64,000 bases of DNA from Tipula vernalis. Its lineage: Eukaryota; Arthropoda; Insecta; Diptera; Tipulidae. Of the stretch, positions 21,700 to 33,784 are shown in pieces. The notes under the pieces are model-generated. The model did no database searches, was not told the DNA's origin, and saw nothing but the letters and a program-made list of their open reading frames with translations. A program made the position numbers and the translations under genes. Numbering within the stretch: the stretch's first letter is position 1; each line of letters starts with the position of its first letter. The stretch spans positions 207,002,420 through 207,066,419 of the forward strand of contig OY282560.1 in NCBI GenBank assembly GCA_958295665.1, read 5' to 3'.

Positions 21700-23170
21700 A
21701 AATTGGTAAGGGGTTTTCGGGTGCTAGAAAGCGATTGCGGTGGGTGTTGATTTCGGGAAAATTTGTCTAGGGGGTTCTCCAGTGGGCCCGGGTGCTTTTT
21801 TGTTAATTTTGGCGAATTTGCTAAAAAATTAGTGAGCGGGGGTTTTCGGGTGCCAGGAAGCGATTGCGACGGGTCTTGATAATTTAGAAGGTGTTCTCCA
21901 TTTGTGCCCAGGCCTTTTTTTAATTTTTACGATTTTGGTAAAAATTGGTAAGCTGGGGTTTTCGTGTGCCAAGAATCAATTGTGACCGGTCTTGATTTCG
22001 AAAAAAATAGTTTGGGTTCTTCAGTGGAACTCGGGCTCCTTTGTAATTTTCACGATGTTGGTAAATATTGGTAAGAAGTGTTTTTAAGTGGTATAAGGTG
22101 ATCCCCATTGGTCTTGATTTCAGGAAAATTCAGACTCCATTTTTATAGTTTTAATGATTTTGTTGAAAATTGGTAAGTATGTTTACCAGTCCAGAGTGTC
22201 ATCCATTGGAACTTGGGTTTTTTAAATTTTAACTATTTTGTTAAAAGTTGGTAAAGAGGGTTTTCGAGTGCCACGAAGCGATTGTGATGGGTATAAATTT
22301 TTGGAAAATTCGTTTAGGGGGTTCTCCAGTTGAGCCCGGGCTTCTTTTTTTTAATTTTTACATTTTTGGTAAAAATTTGTGAGCGGGTGGGTGCCAGACA
22401 GAGATTGTAATGGGTCTTGGTTTAAAAAAATTAGCTTAGGGTCTTTCAGTGGTATCCGGGTTCCTTTTTTCATTTTAACAATTTTGGTAAACATTTGGTA
22501 ATGAGAGATATTCGAGCGGCAGGAAGCGATCGCCATGGGTATTGATTAAAGTCTAATAGGGTTTTGAAAGGTCTGCAATGGGTGTTGATTTCGGGAAATA
22601 TATGTTTAGAGGGTCCTCCGGATGGTCGAGGTCCATTTTTTAAGTTCAACGATTTTTGTAATAATTTGTGAGCAGGGATTTTCTAGTGTTAGGAAACATT
22701 TGCAGTGGACTTTGATTTCGGGAAATGTCGTTTAGTGGGTCCTCTAATAGGCCTGGGGTTCGTTTTTTTGAATATTTTTTTATTGATCATAATTGGTGAA
22801 AGAGAGTTTTCGAGTGCCAAAACGCGATAACACCGGGTATTGATTCTTAAAAAAACGTTAAGGAAGTTCTCGTCCGGTGAGCCCCTGTTTGCTTGGTTTT
22901 ATCTTACTTTTTAACTTACTACCGGTTTCTGAAACGGTTATTTGATTTTTATTAATGTTGGTTGGGGTGGTTTTATTTCAGTAAAATTCGTTTAAGAGGA
23001 TCCTTCTATGGGAATTCATATTTTTATTATTTTCTTTTGTTAATAGTAATTGGTTAGATGGAAATTTTCTAGTGAAAGGAAGCAATTGTAATGGGTTTTG
23101 ATTTCTTGGAAAAATATTTTAGTAGGCTTTCTGGAGAGGTTCGGGTTTCATTTTTATTTTATTTTCTAAC
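21700..23170. repeat. Degenerate tandem array, second copy
   Basis: Near-identical to the array at about 16800-18130, with additional units at its start (21700-21840) that element A lacks. Confidence 0.8.
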
Positions 23171-23754
23171 AAAGGAAATCTAATTGTTGTTATTGCTATT
23201 GATATTGCATTGTGTTTTGTTGTTTTTATTTGTTCAATTGTGATTTTTGAGAATTATATAGAGATCATAAATTAGTTCCAAATATGGATCGTATAGGTTC
23301 TGTAAAATGGCCAATTCCAATGGACCAAAGCCATTTCTCAACCGATTTCGATAGAACTCGGTATGTACCATGAAAATGGGATTGTAAAATGGGAATATGA
23401 ATATTATTTTAGTTTCAATAGAATTAAACCATTTCCTTTCAATTGGGATGAATTGTATAGAATGGGATTTGTTTAGTATAGAATGGGATTCAAACATGAG
23501 TGTCGGAAATTTTTCTGGAAAATCGACAGTCTAAATGGAACTAACATATTGCTCAATTGAATGAGGTGAAACTCAGTGACATGAACGTGTAACAAACGCT
23601 AATGTAATTCGGAACGAGCGTAGCTCGGTGCTCCTGGGACTTAAGTTTAATACACTCGCATTATACGAGAACAAATAAATTTATGTTCACTTAACAAAAA
23701 TGACATACAATTAAAACAACAACAAACATTATAGTAAACCAAACTGCTATATAC

Positions 23755-24020
23755 AAAAGGGACAATTTAAACGGGCACACAAGAAAAAAATTTTGGCGAC
23801 AAACATTAGCATCAAAATTAATAAATTGGCAACAAATATAATATTTTGGAACAAATCAATGAAATAACAAACAAATAATTTTCAGCGTCAAAAAAAAAAA
23901 TAGTTAAGCGACAAAGAGTAGCATCAAAAATTAGAAATAAGCAGCAAATATAATATGTGGTTAAATTATTAAGGTTATACAAAAAAATATATTTCAGCAT
24001 CAAACAAAAAATTTTGCCGA
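23755..24020 (+). repeat. Degenerate repeat block, left member of an inverted pair
   Basis: Runs of GGCAACAAATATAATATTTT, GGAACAAA and GACAAACATTAGCATCAAA alternate here. A related block in opposite orientation lies at about 26870-27300. Confidence 0.5.
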
Positions 24021-24807
24021 CAATAAAAAAACATAAAATTTAATTTTCTGTATTTTTTATTCAAATGGGCTTTTAGGCTCTTTCCGAAAGTTATAGAGAA
24101 CTGTATGTAGATCTGGCGGCAGGAAATTAAAGGTTGATGGAGGCAAACGGACGAAAATCATTTTTCAATTTATATATAAAGTTTGGTTCTGTTCAATTAA
24201 TAATTATTTAGCAGTATTATTTGTGGAATTTGCAGTAGGTTCTCCACGCAAATCGCGAATACATATCTCAAAATGCCCAATCACATTATTATTTTCAATT
24301 CTAGATGTCACTTACACGTACTTTAACAGTTCTCAATACTTAATCATCCTTAATCCGCCAACTTAAATAAGTATATAAAATCATTCGAATTTATTTCACA
24401 CACTTATTTTTTATTTTGACGACAACGCATTTAATTTTTAACTATTAAATAATTTTTAATTCAATTTTTTATAAAACTTTTAATTACCGTGCGATTCTGA
24501 CGTTAAGACCGTTAAGAGAATCACAGCTAAGAGACATTTTGATAAGAGGTTTTTTTTAAAGAGAATCTCTTAATTGGTATTCTGTTGGTAGTACTCCTAA
24601 AATATCTCTTAAAAACTCTCCAAATATATTGGAAAATATTTAGAGACCTGACAATTTGAATTTTTAAATACATTTTTGGTGGTTGATAAATAAATAAAAA
24701 CAATTCTACTAATTTTTATTTAAATACGTTTATTTTTTATGAAGTACATAAATATCTAGAAAATTTACACGAAATATAAGCGTCCACCAACACGTGGTGA
24801 TGCTTAT
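24021..24807. other. Intergenic, nothing recognised
   Basis: AT-rich sequence between the left repeat block and the nested MITEs. No gene seen. Confidence 0.5.
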
Positions 24808-25304
24808 GAACCTAACTTATTCAATGTAATTTCCTATGTAATAAGTTAGGCTGTTTTCGAACGAATAATTATTTGTGGAACCTAACTAATTCAAATAAGT
24901 ATCCCATCGAGGTGACTTATTTTCTATCCCTTTCTTACAAAAAAATCTAAATTGCTTGTCATTTTCCCTATGAATATTTTTCTAAGGTAGCGTGATACCG
25001 AAAAATTTACAATATGCTTTTGACGAACATGGAAGCAAAAAATGAATTCTTTCAGATATGTAATTAATTATTTAGAGGTCATCAAAATTCAATGGAAAAC
25101 AAATAACTTTTTGTTATTTCTGTCAAAATAAGTAAGTGAAATCAATTCGAATGATTTTACTTACTTATTTAAGATGGCGTCGAATAACTAAATAAGGATG
25201 AAATAAGTATCGGTTTCGAAAACAGCCTAAGGCCGTTTTCAAATTATTTACTTATTTGGTGAAATCTAACTTAATACATAAGAAATTACATTGAATAAGT
25301 TAGG
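24808..25304. mobile_element. Outer inverted-repeat element interrupted by a MITE
   Basis: CCTAACTTATTCAATGTAAT near 24812 is inverted at about 25283-25304. Between the two halves sits the MITE at 24846-25230, so the outer element was a target for the inner one. The outer ends are not well defined. Confidence 0.5.
24846..25230. mobile_element. MITE with TTAGGCTGTTTTCGAA ends
   Basis: TTAGGCTGTTTTCGAA at 24846-24861 is inverted at 25215-25230. The body, about 385 bp, includes ACTTATTT...GGAACCTAAC, which is shared with the MITE at 25341-25786. They belong to one family. Confidence 0.7.
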
Positions 25305-25340
25305 TTCCATCAAACAAGTAGGTATTTGGAAAAGGGCCTA

Positions 25341-25786
25341 AGGCTGTTTCCCAAACTGATACTTATTTGTGGAACCTAACTTATTCAAATAAGCAAGCTG
25401 GCGAGGTAACTTATTTTCTGTCCTTTTCTAGCAAGAAAATCTATATTGAATATGTCAACAGTGTCAAACCTTTTATTTCTGTTTATTTTAAAGTTGTGAA
25501 TAACACTTTAATAAAAATAAAAACTATTGTAATTATTTAAAAATAATAAAAAGGAAACAATATAATACGCGATGTAAAGTATTTTTTATTAAACTAATGT
25601 CTGAATACATATTTTTAAATAAATAATTGTTTTAACACCAAACAAATATTTTGTTAATTTCTGTTGTTTTGACGTCGCTGTCAAAATAAGTAACTCAAAT
25701 CAATTGGAACGGTTTTACTTACTTATTTAAGATGGACGCAAATAAGTCAATAAGTACGAAATAAGTATTGGTTTGGGAAACAGCCT
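25341..25786. mobile_element. Related MITE with AGGCTGTTTCCCAAAC ends
   Basis: AGGCTGTTTCCCAAAC at 25341-25356 is inverted at 25771-25786. The similarity extends inward on both sides (TGATACTTATTT / AAATAAGTATTG). It shares internal sequence with the MITE at 24846-25230 and lies about 110 bp from it. Confidence 0.75.
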
Positions 25787-26190
25787 AAGTATAGAATGCG
25801 TGTCGAGAAACCTGAAGTCTTTTGGCATGCGCCTACTTTCTCGCTTATGTTTCACCCTTTGTTGATGAAAATTTCCAATAAATAACAAAGAACAAACATA
25901 ATTTTATATTGTAAACGAGCCGCTTTGTTCAAAGGGTAATAAACAACTTAACTCAAGAATCAAATGCCGCCTTACTTTGGTCACTTGAACAGTTATTGGT
26001 AAAAAAATAAAAATGCAAATTAAACTCAAAATAAAAACCGCAAAAAAATTTTCTTTTACTTTTATCAGTTGAGATTAAAAATTAAATAAAAAAACAAAAA
26101 AAATATTCAAAATTATTTCTAGAATAATTCTATACCAAAAAAAGTTTGTTTGAAACTATTCATTCCGAAATGAAAATACACGGTAGGAAT

Positions 26191-26715
26191 TAAGTACTTT
26201 TCATACCAGACGCCTCGCCTCAAAATTTTTAGGTATCATAAATGGGAAGCTGAGATTCTTTCATACCGGTGGCGTTGGCCTTGAACATTCGATTGCTATC
26301 AAATATTTTATTTAGGTCTATTTTACACATGAATTATAAGCAAGAACTGAGATATTCTGAATTTGTAACGTACATATGAGGTAGATTTTTCGGTAAATAT
26401 AAAACAATTTGGCCAAAAATGTGATTTGTAGGATATGTTGACAAAGCACTTCGCTTTGTACTACTTTAAAATGTTGCAGTCGAGTCGAGTGTGGAACGCA
26501 TTGCCTTGGCTTTATAGATAACTTCATTGTAAATATTTTGACTTGTTTAAAATTATTACTTAAAAATAAATTATTTTTGAATAAATTGAATTTATTTTTA
26601 TAAAATTAAACGTTGTCAATCAAATGAAACTAATTTACATAAGTCAACAACGAAATTAAGAATTCTTTTTTTTTTTAAGCTGAAAGCCGAGGCGCCTGGT
26701 ATGAAAAGTACTTTA
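26191..26715. mobile_element. MITE with TTAAGTACTTTTCATACCA ends
   Basis: AAGTACTTTTCATACCAGAC near the left end is inverted as GGTATGAAAAGTACTT at the right end, with similarity continuing for about 30 bases. It is about 525 bp and non-coding. It lies within the inverted pair of repeat blocks at 23.76 and 27.3 kb. Confidence 0.65.
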
Positions 26716-26869
26716 CTCCAGGCTAACAAATAAAGCAAACCTAAAATTTCGTAGCACATTTAGAATAGTTTCATTTCAGTAACAAATTGAAGAAAGAGAT
26801 TCATAAATGTAAAATAACCAATTTTATATAACGCAAAACAGGGTCGTATTACTTAATTTTTCCGAAAAC

Positions 26870-27300
26870 CTCATAAAATTTTCTTTACAAAAAAAAATTG
26901 TATGCCCATAAATTTGCGCTATATTAATTTGTTGGCAATAAATTAATTTTGATGATAATTTTTGTCCCCACTTTATTTTATTTGGTTCCTTAAAGAACAT
27001 TTTTTTTTGTATAGACATTTGTAATCAGCCAAATATTTTATTTGATACCTATTTATTATTTTTGTTTCTAATGGTTGACTCTCAAAACCTTTAATTCAAT
27101 GCCGAAAAATAATCTTTTGTGTTTCCTTCAAATAATGTCAAAAAATAATAAATGTTGCCAAATTATTATATTTTGTTCCAAAAAATTAATTTTATGATGC
27201 CAAGAAATTTTTTTTTTGTTGCTCATAAATTTGTGCCGCTTTATTAATTTTTTGTATCTCAAATATTAATTATTTGTGTGCCGCTTTATTGCCAGCCTAT
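26870..27300 (-). repeat. Degenerate repeat block, right member of an inverted pair
   Basis: Read on the minus strand it shows the same motifs as 23755-24020: GGCAACA, TTTTTTGGAACAAAATATAA, GCATCATAAAATTAA. Together the two blocks bracket about 3 kb that contains nested MITEs. Confidence 0.5.
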
Positions 27301-27353
27301 ACAAAATAACAATTTATAAAACAAGACCAAAAAATCATGGACTCTAATTAATA

Positions 27354-29367
27354 TTATTGATGAGAAATATTGTACTGATTAATGAACTTTATGTACAGTT
27401 TGTTTTTAATATAAGTTTTGAATTTTGAAATTTTAATGTCCTTTTTATCATCATCCAACCGATTAAATATATCTAAACCTCTATAAAATATGCTATTTTG
27501 GGTACTCGAAAATTTGTAATTTGGAAGACGATAATCAAATGATTGCCTGATGGTTCTATCTACTTCAATAGATTATGCCTGATTTTATAGACTGTCATTT
27601 TATACTCATAGTCAATCAAGTAAGTTACTGGAAGAATACTATCATCACATAGAACTTTAGTAGGGGTTAGCACGGGAAGACGTTTGATAGCTTTCAGAGC
27701 TTTATTTTGTATTATTTGCAAGTCCTTAATATGCTCAGAACTTGCAGCACCCCAAATCTGGATCAAATATATTAAGTTAGAGTGGATATAGCTATAGTAC
27801 AAATTCATACTCAGATTTTGAGGTAATATATGTGCTACTCTTCTTAAGACACCTATAAATGGTAAGATTTTACATTTAATTTCAGTTATGTGATCCTTCC
27901 ATGATAAGTTACTATTAATATTTAGCCCTAGATATCGCGTTGATACGACCCGCTTTATAACATTATCATTACACATAATTTCATTAAAAATTTCATTTGG
28001 CATATGCTTTAAGAAAAAAATTAGGAAATTAGATTTAACTAAATTAAGTCTAAGGCTATTATTTAAAAAATATTCATTTAATTTTATTATGTCTTGTTCC
28101 ATGTCATTTTTTAATTCTGAATATGAAGAGGCTTTATAAATTAGAGCCGCGTCATCAGCAAATAATTGAATTTTTCCTTTCAGATCTAAGTCAAAAACGT
28201 CATTAATGTAAATTAAAAATAAGGTTGGGCCTAGAATTGAGCCTTGAGGAACCCCACAACGTACTCTCAGGCTTGAAGACTCGTTCTGGTTTAATTTAAC
28301 TGTTTGTTCTCTGTCGGTTAGATAATTTTCAAATAGTTTAATTGCTGCACCGGAAACACCGTAAAGAGTCAGTTTCTTTAATAGAATTGCGTGATTGACA
28401 CAATTGAAGGCTTTCTGTAAATCTAGGAATAAACATGAAGTGCAATTCTTAGCTTCAATTGATTGATGTATATTTTCAATTAGGTTCACGGTGGCTGAAA
28501 CTGTACTGTAATTTCTGGTGAACCCATATTGATTATTATGTATTATTCTATTGAAATTTAAATGTTCTAACAGAGATTTATGAATTATATTTTCGAAAAT
28601 TTTGCTGAAAATGGATAGAACAGAAATAGGTCGGTAATTGGTAAGTAATGAGCGGTCAACTGATTTGAAGATGGGAATAACACAAGACTTTTTTAGGTAC
28701 GATGGAATTCTACAATGCTCAATCCACAAATTTGTTGACGCAGTTAAGGAATTAGCAATAATTATAACAATACTTTTGATTAAAGTAGCTGGTATGTTAT
28801 CATAACCAGGAGAGCAGTTTTACTTCATACTGTTAATACAATTACTGACTTCATCTATAGTAATCTTTGGAAATGAGGTTAATAATCTAGTAATCAGTTT
28901 AGGTGTCATGTAATAATTACTATTAGGTAAGCTCTGACCTGCTAAATTTATTCCAACATTTATAAAATATTCGTTGAATTTGTTAGCAATTTGCTGTTGA
29001 TCGGTAATTAATGTGTTGTTATCTTTTAAAATAATATTAGTCTCTGCAGAGTTTCGAGACGGAGCATTATTAGTTAAAACTTCCTTAATTAAACTCCACA
29101 TTTTTTGTAGGATTAGGAATATTTGAACGGAATTTCAAGGTGTAATAATCTTTCTTATTTTTAATAATTAGTTTTTTAAGTTCCTTTTTAAGTGATTCAT
29201 GAGTTTGTTTATAAAATATATTCTGTGGATATTTTTTACAAAGTTTATAAAATCGTTTACAAGTTTTAGCTTTAGCTAGGAGTAAAGAATTGAATCATGG
29301 TTTATTATACGCAGTACATTTCACCTTTTTGAAAGAATAAGTAGTGTTTCGATTAACGGAATCTGTG
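27354..29367 (-). pseudogene. Reverse transcriptase part of LINE 1
   Basis: Motifs in order on the minus strand: PGYDNIPATLIKS, VIPIFKSVDRSLLTNYRPIS, LDLQKAFNCVNHAIL, GVPQGSILGPTLFLIYINDV, LFADDAALIY (catalytic FADD) and the thumb/C-terminal region. A single in-frame TAA at 28820-28822 separates two long open stretches. A frameshift near 29105 separates the upstream linker, and another near 27560 separates the last 65 or so residues, which end at 27354. The motif set fits the CR1/Jockey group of non-LTR elements. Confidence 0.85.
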
Positions 29368-29512
29368 ATGAATTTATTTATTTATTTATTTACAAAAAAT
29401 CTATTCTACAGTTTAAAAAAACAACTTAATGAATAGTAACTACATAGTATATTATAATAATTAAAATTTGTACAATACGGAATATATGTCAAAAATATTA
29501 TAAAATCAAAAA

Positions 29513-32418
29513 TCAAAAATTGCAACTACGAATTTCGTACCGAAAGCATTTTCTTGATTTTTCAAAATGAAACAAATGATAATAATCATTGAAAATTCTG
29601 GCCATAGAGGCCGTCGGTTCGTTATAGCCATAATTAGTTCTATGAAATTCGATAAATAGAAATTCCCTTTGCCGCAAACTTCTACCCGGCACATAAATGT
29701 TCCAGGCAGAAATAAGATTAGGGCATCTTATACGACCGTTCAAAGAATCCCCGACAAACATTGCTGACGCAATTTTTCGACGCTTCGCTAAAGTATCAAT
29801 TCGAAGGCTTTGACACCGATTTTCATACCCTGGAAGATTACGCACTTGCTGCCACATAGGCTGATTACGATCTGAAAGATAACCAAGCTTTCTATAAATG
29901 TAAATGGTAAAACGTTTCTGAATTGATTCCAATCTTTTAATCTGTACTTCATGGTGAGGATACCAAACAACCGCTGCATATTCCAGGTGAGATCTAACTA
30001 GAGAAGTATATAAACTAACACATGAAAAAATATCAACAAACTCTTTTGTCATTCTAAAAATAAAACCCATCATAGAATTGGCTTTTAATATTATTTTGTC
30101 TAGATGTAAAGCAAAAGTTAATTTTTGATCAAAGACTACACCTAAGTCAACAATCGAAGTTACTCTACAAAGTTCATTACCCTCCAACTGATAATTGAAA
30201 ACAATCGGATTGGATGTTCTATAGAACGACATGATGTTACATTTATTAATATTGATCAACAATTTATTCGTAGAGCACCAACGAGATAATGAATTAATTT
30301 CTGATTGAAATACTTCTGCGTCATTTAAAGATTGAATATGTTTAAAAACCTTCAAATCGTCTGCAAACAATAAGCAGTTACAAAATTTGAAAATATTCGG
30401 AATGTCATTCACAAATAAAAGAAAAATGATTGGGCCCAAATGTGATCCCTGCGGAACCCCAGAATGGCAATATATATAATCCGATTTGACTTGATTCAAT
30501 AAAACAAATTGTCTTCTTCCCACCAGATAAGAACCAATCCATTTTAAAAAATTAGGGGCGACACCAATTTCTGAGAGCTTTTTTATAATGATTGTATGGT
30601 CAATTGAATCAAAGGCTTTAGCAAAATCAAAGTAAATCGCATCAACCTGGGCGGCTTGTGACTCAAGTGATTCAATGGCGAATTTAGTAAATTGTAAAAG
30701 ATTGGTAGTCGTAGATTTTCCACTGGTGAAACCGTGCTGAAAATCCGAGATAATTTCTTTTGTATGAAATGACAGATGTTTTGTCACAATTAACTCGAAA
30801 AGTTTTGGGATCGATGAAAGAATTGAGATTCCACGATAATTGGATACATCAGAGCGGTCCCCCTTTTTGTAAATTGGAACAATATGTGACACTTTCCAAG
30901 CGGTTGGAAGATAGCCGTTAACTAACGATTGGTTAAAAATAAAACATAACGGAGTTGCAATATATGATGCAAAACATTTAAGTATTGACGAGGGAATACC
31001 GTCAGGCCCACACCCGTCATTAAAATCCAAAAGGGAATTACATATATCATCTTCAGTTATAGATAAATAAGGAATATTAAATTGACAATTACTGACAATA
31101 GGGTCATCAACAATAAGACTACTATTATCTTTATAAACCGATTGAAAGAAACTTGCAAAACCTGTACATATTTCTGATACAGTGCAGAGCTGAACTCCAT
31201 CATAATTCATAATCGATGGAAAGCCCGTTGTTTTGCGCTTATCATTAACAAACTTCCAAAATGATTTGGGGTTTTGTTTGATATTAGCTTCGATCGTTTT
31301 TTTGTATTGTAGATATTTAGTATGAAATTCGGATTTAAATTGATCCCGAAGATTGACAAAAATAGATTTGTTAGAGTCACAATCATTGGTTCGAAGTCTG
31401 TAAAAGGCTTTATTCTTACGGTTACGCAGATTAATCAAATCCGAATCAAACCATGGAGGGTAACTGTAGTTACGTTTCCTTTTCAAAGGTACGAAACGGT
31501 CAAAGGCTAGAAACAGCAAATCATTAAAACTTTTTACATTTACATCAATATCATTGTTAAGAAATAACTCGTTCCAGCATATGCATCGGAGAAACTTAGA
31601 CATACCGTGGGAATCGCATGCTTTAAAATCATAGAACGAATCATCCACAGAAAATTCACGACATTTAGCATTAACGTTATCAACATGAAATTCAATTTCG
31701 AGAGAATTATGATCTTTATCATTGTTCTTAAAAGATGTCAAAGATTCGTAAACTGACAAATAATCCGTATTATTAACAAAAATTAAATCTGAAACGAATT
31801 ATTATCATTAGAATATAAATTAATTTGTTTAAGATTAAAACTAAATAATGCGTCTATTACCGCCGAGTCATTGATAGACAGAACATCTAATGATTCGGAA
31901 TCAACCGACCAATTAATATTGGTTAAATTAAAATCGCCCAACACTACTATAGTATCATTACAATGAGACATATTAACTATTTCACTTATACAATCTATGT
32001 GATTTAAATAAATATCGATAGAAGATCTAGGCGGTATATATAGAACTATAAAATAAAATGTTTTTTTACAAATAAAAACTTTAACACATACAAATTCAAT
32101 TGTTTAACAGCCCGGTACAATGATACGCTCACAATGAAGTGATGAATGAACAGCCAAGAGGACACCACCTCTCGTTTGTTTCGAGCTATTCAAAGGTGAT
32201 CTGTCACATCTAAAAACAACAAAATCATTTGGAAAGAATTCAGCGTTGTAAATTCCACAATGAAATCCAGTTTCCACAATAGCATATAATTGGAAATGCA
32301 TCGAATAAAATAAATTGCGGAATTCCATAGACTTCGATGACATTCCCCCAACATTGCGATAAAATAGTTTATAGAGTATGCAATTCGATTTTTGGCTGGG
32401 ATCTGTTATTGACTGCAT
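29513..32418 (-). pseudogene. ORF2 (endonuclease-reverse transcriptase) of LINE 2
   Basis: The endonuclease part (32418-31783) has FYRNVGGMSSKS, ETGFHCGIY, RGGVLLAV and VVLGDFNLTNINW. It is interrupted by one TAA at 32104-32106, with the frame continuing beyond, and by one frameshift near 31795. The RT part is then a single open frame of 748 codons (31759-29513). It has VPIYKKGDRSDVSNYRGISI, YFDFAKAFDSIDHTI, GVPQGSHLGPIIFLLFVNDI, LLFADDLKVF and a C-terminal region ending in YNEPTASMARIF. Only two breaks suggest fairly recent decay. Confidence 0.85.
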
Positions 32419-32921
32419 GGAGGTCGTTGAAGTAAAGGAAAAAAAATATTGTTCTTATTTTGTTTCCTCTTATAAATCACAAATTCCTTTATCAATGAAC
32501 CTGATGGCCATGAGCTAGGTTGAAGCAAGCTATCCACGCTAGATACCGGAACATTTATCTGAAACGAAGAAAAATTACGGTGTTCATCATTGATTCGACG
32601 TGATAATATGCGTTTGCAACTAACATCCACAACACCAAACTTGTCTTTTAGATAGGATAAAACTTCCAGTTCAGAAACGTCTTTATGGAGTCTGGACACA
32701 AAAATGGTTTTCCGAGGTGCAACCACTTGGAGTGATGAAATCAAGTCACCGGTGCCGATTATAATTTGCCGCTGTTTCGGAATCGTCGAATGTTTAGATG
32801 AAATTACCCGTTCATGTTGAGAACTCGTTGTGTTACTAGATAGGGTCAGACAACCATCATTAGTCATCATCGTCGATAATAAATTCGTATCCAGTTCAGT
32901 CTGAACTGGAGTTACGGTCGA
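32406..32921 (-). pseudogene. ORF1 fragment of LINE 2
   Basis: The frame is open from the truncation point (about 32921) to a stop at 32406. The C-terminal half is RRM-like: RKTIFVSRLHKDVSELEVLS, then SSFQINVPV, then PSSWPSGSLIKEF. This arrangement is common in ORF1 (nucleic-acid-binding) proteins of insect non-LTR elements. The N-terminal part of the protein is missing. ORF2 starts overlapping its end (ATG at 32418). Confidence 0.75.
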
Positions 32922-32928
32922 ATGAATT

Positions 32929-33784
32929 GATAAACCGTTATAACCGTTGATAAACCGTATTGAAATTTATATTCTGCAAGTGTTGATATTCACTTAAAAC
33001 TGAATTTATAACTTTGTCATAATCGACTTTAATTTTTTGAACTATTTTAATCACCGGTTTTTTGGCCAAAACAAACTTTATCAAGAAAAATCGATGGTCA
33101 CTTAAGTCACTATCACCATAATAGATATAAAATTTTTCTTTAAAGTTCGATATAATGTAATCAATTACAGTACATGAGTTTTCGGTAATGCGGGTGGCAA
33201 ATTTGTCGTCAATTTTGTTTATAAAAAAATAGTTATTAATAAGTAAGTTCAATTTGTAATTAAGTATTTGTGTTTCCGAACCGTCTAGCAAATTTTGATT
33301 GAAGTCACCCACTATTATTTGGTTTTTAAAATTATATGTAATATTTTCAAGCATATTCAGAAAAGATTGATGACAAGTATGTGGCGGTTTGTAGACAGCT
33401 GTTACGTGTAGATTTAGTAGTTTGAATATAGAGTCAAATATTCATTCTCTAGAATAATTTCAGTTTTAGAAAATTGAAAGTCTAAATTTTGATGTACAAA
33501 AATTGTAATACCACCACCGGCACGAGTCTCACGCGAGTACTGTGAAATGCATCATAAAGGTTTAGATTAAAAAATCAAGTTTCTGATTTGTAAAAGAAAG
33601 TCTCGGTCAGGATGATAATATCAACATTCTGTTTCAAAGTCGACAAAAAAATTTCAAGTTCATCGAGTTTATTTCGCAATCTGTTTATATTTATATAGAA
33701 AATATTAAGAGTCAACAAATTTCTGGTTTCGTGAGAAAATTTAGTGAAGTTTAGGAAATGTTTGTTGTTACTTACCCGTGACAT
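32929..33784 (-). pseudogene. Endonuclease part of LINE 1
   Basis: A minus-strand AP-endonuclease-like domain. The N-terminal part (33784-33575) has FYININRLRNKLDELE and IIILTETFF, including the catalytic glutamate. A frame-shifted middle contains RAGGGITIFV. The C-terminal part (33354-32938) has QIIVGDFNQNLL and SDLSDHRFF, the usual GDFN and SDH catalytic motifs. At least two frameshifts are present. No ORF1 was found upstream. Confidence 0.8.

Larger units (their letters stand above)
18601..23640 (+). mobile_element. Helentron-like element B plus partial element C
   Basis: It starts immediately after the 3' end of element A. The first 1.38 kb (18601-19976) nearly duplicates 13963-15340, and the last 1.8 kb (21852-23640) nearly duplicates 16807-18600. 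A third, more diverged 5' terminus lies at about 21242. The block is therefore either one composite element or a 3'-truncated B followed by a complete but shorter C. The middle (19977-21241) differs from that of A: it has no gene fragments and holds a MITE and local inverted and direct repeats. Head-to-tail arrangement is expected for rolling-circle elements. Confidence 0.65.
29375..32921 (-). mobile_element. Non-LTR retrotransposon 2, 5'-truncated, nested in LINE 1
   Basis: On the minus strand it starts inside its ORF1 and ends in a (TAAA)n-like tail at about 29375-29395. It is flanked by ATGAATT (on +) on both sides. The 5' truncation, simple tail and short target duplication are the usual outcome of target-primed reverse transcription. 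It is younger than LINE 1, into which it inserted. Confidence 0.85.
27354..33784 (-). mobile_element. Non-LTR retrotransposon 1 (CR1/Jockey type), split by a second LINE
   Basis: Minus-strand coding parts at 32929-33784 (endonuclease) and 27354-29367 (reverse transcriptase) belong to one element. Between them lies a second LINE (29375-32921). At the junctions a 7-bp sequence, ATGAATT on + (32922-32928 and 29368-29374), is duplicated. If the insert is taken out, the coding frame of element 1 reads on without a break across the site. Element 1 also has its own stops and frameshifts, so it is inactive. Confidence 0.85.
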
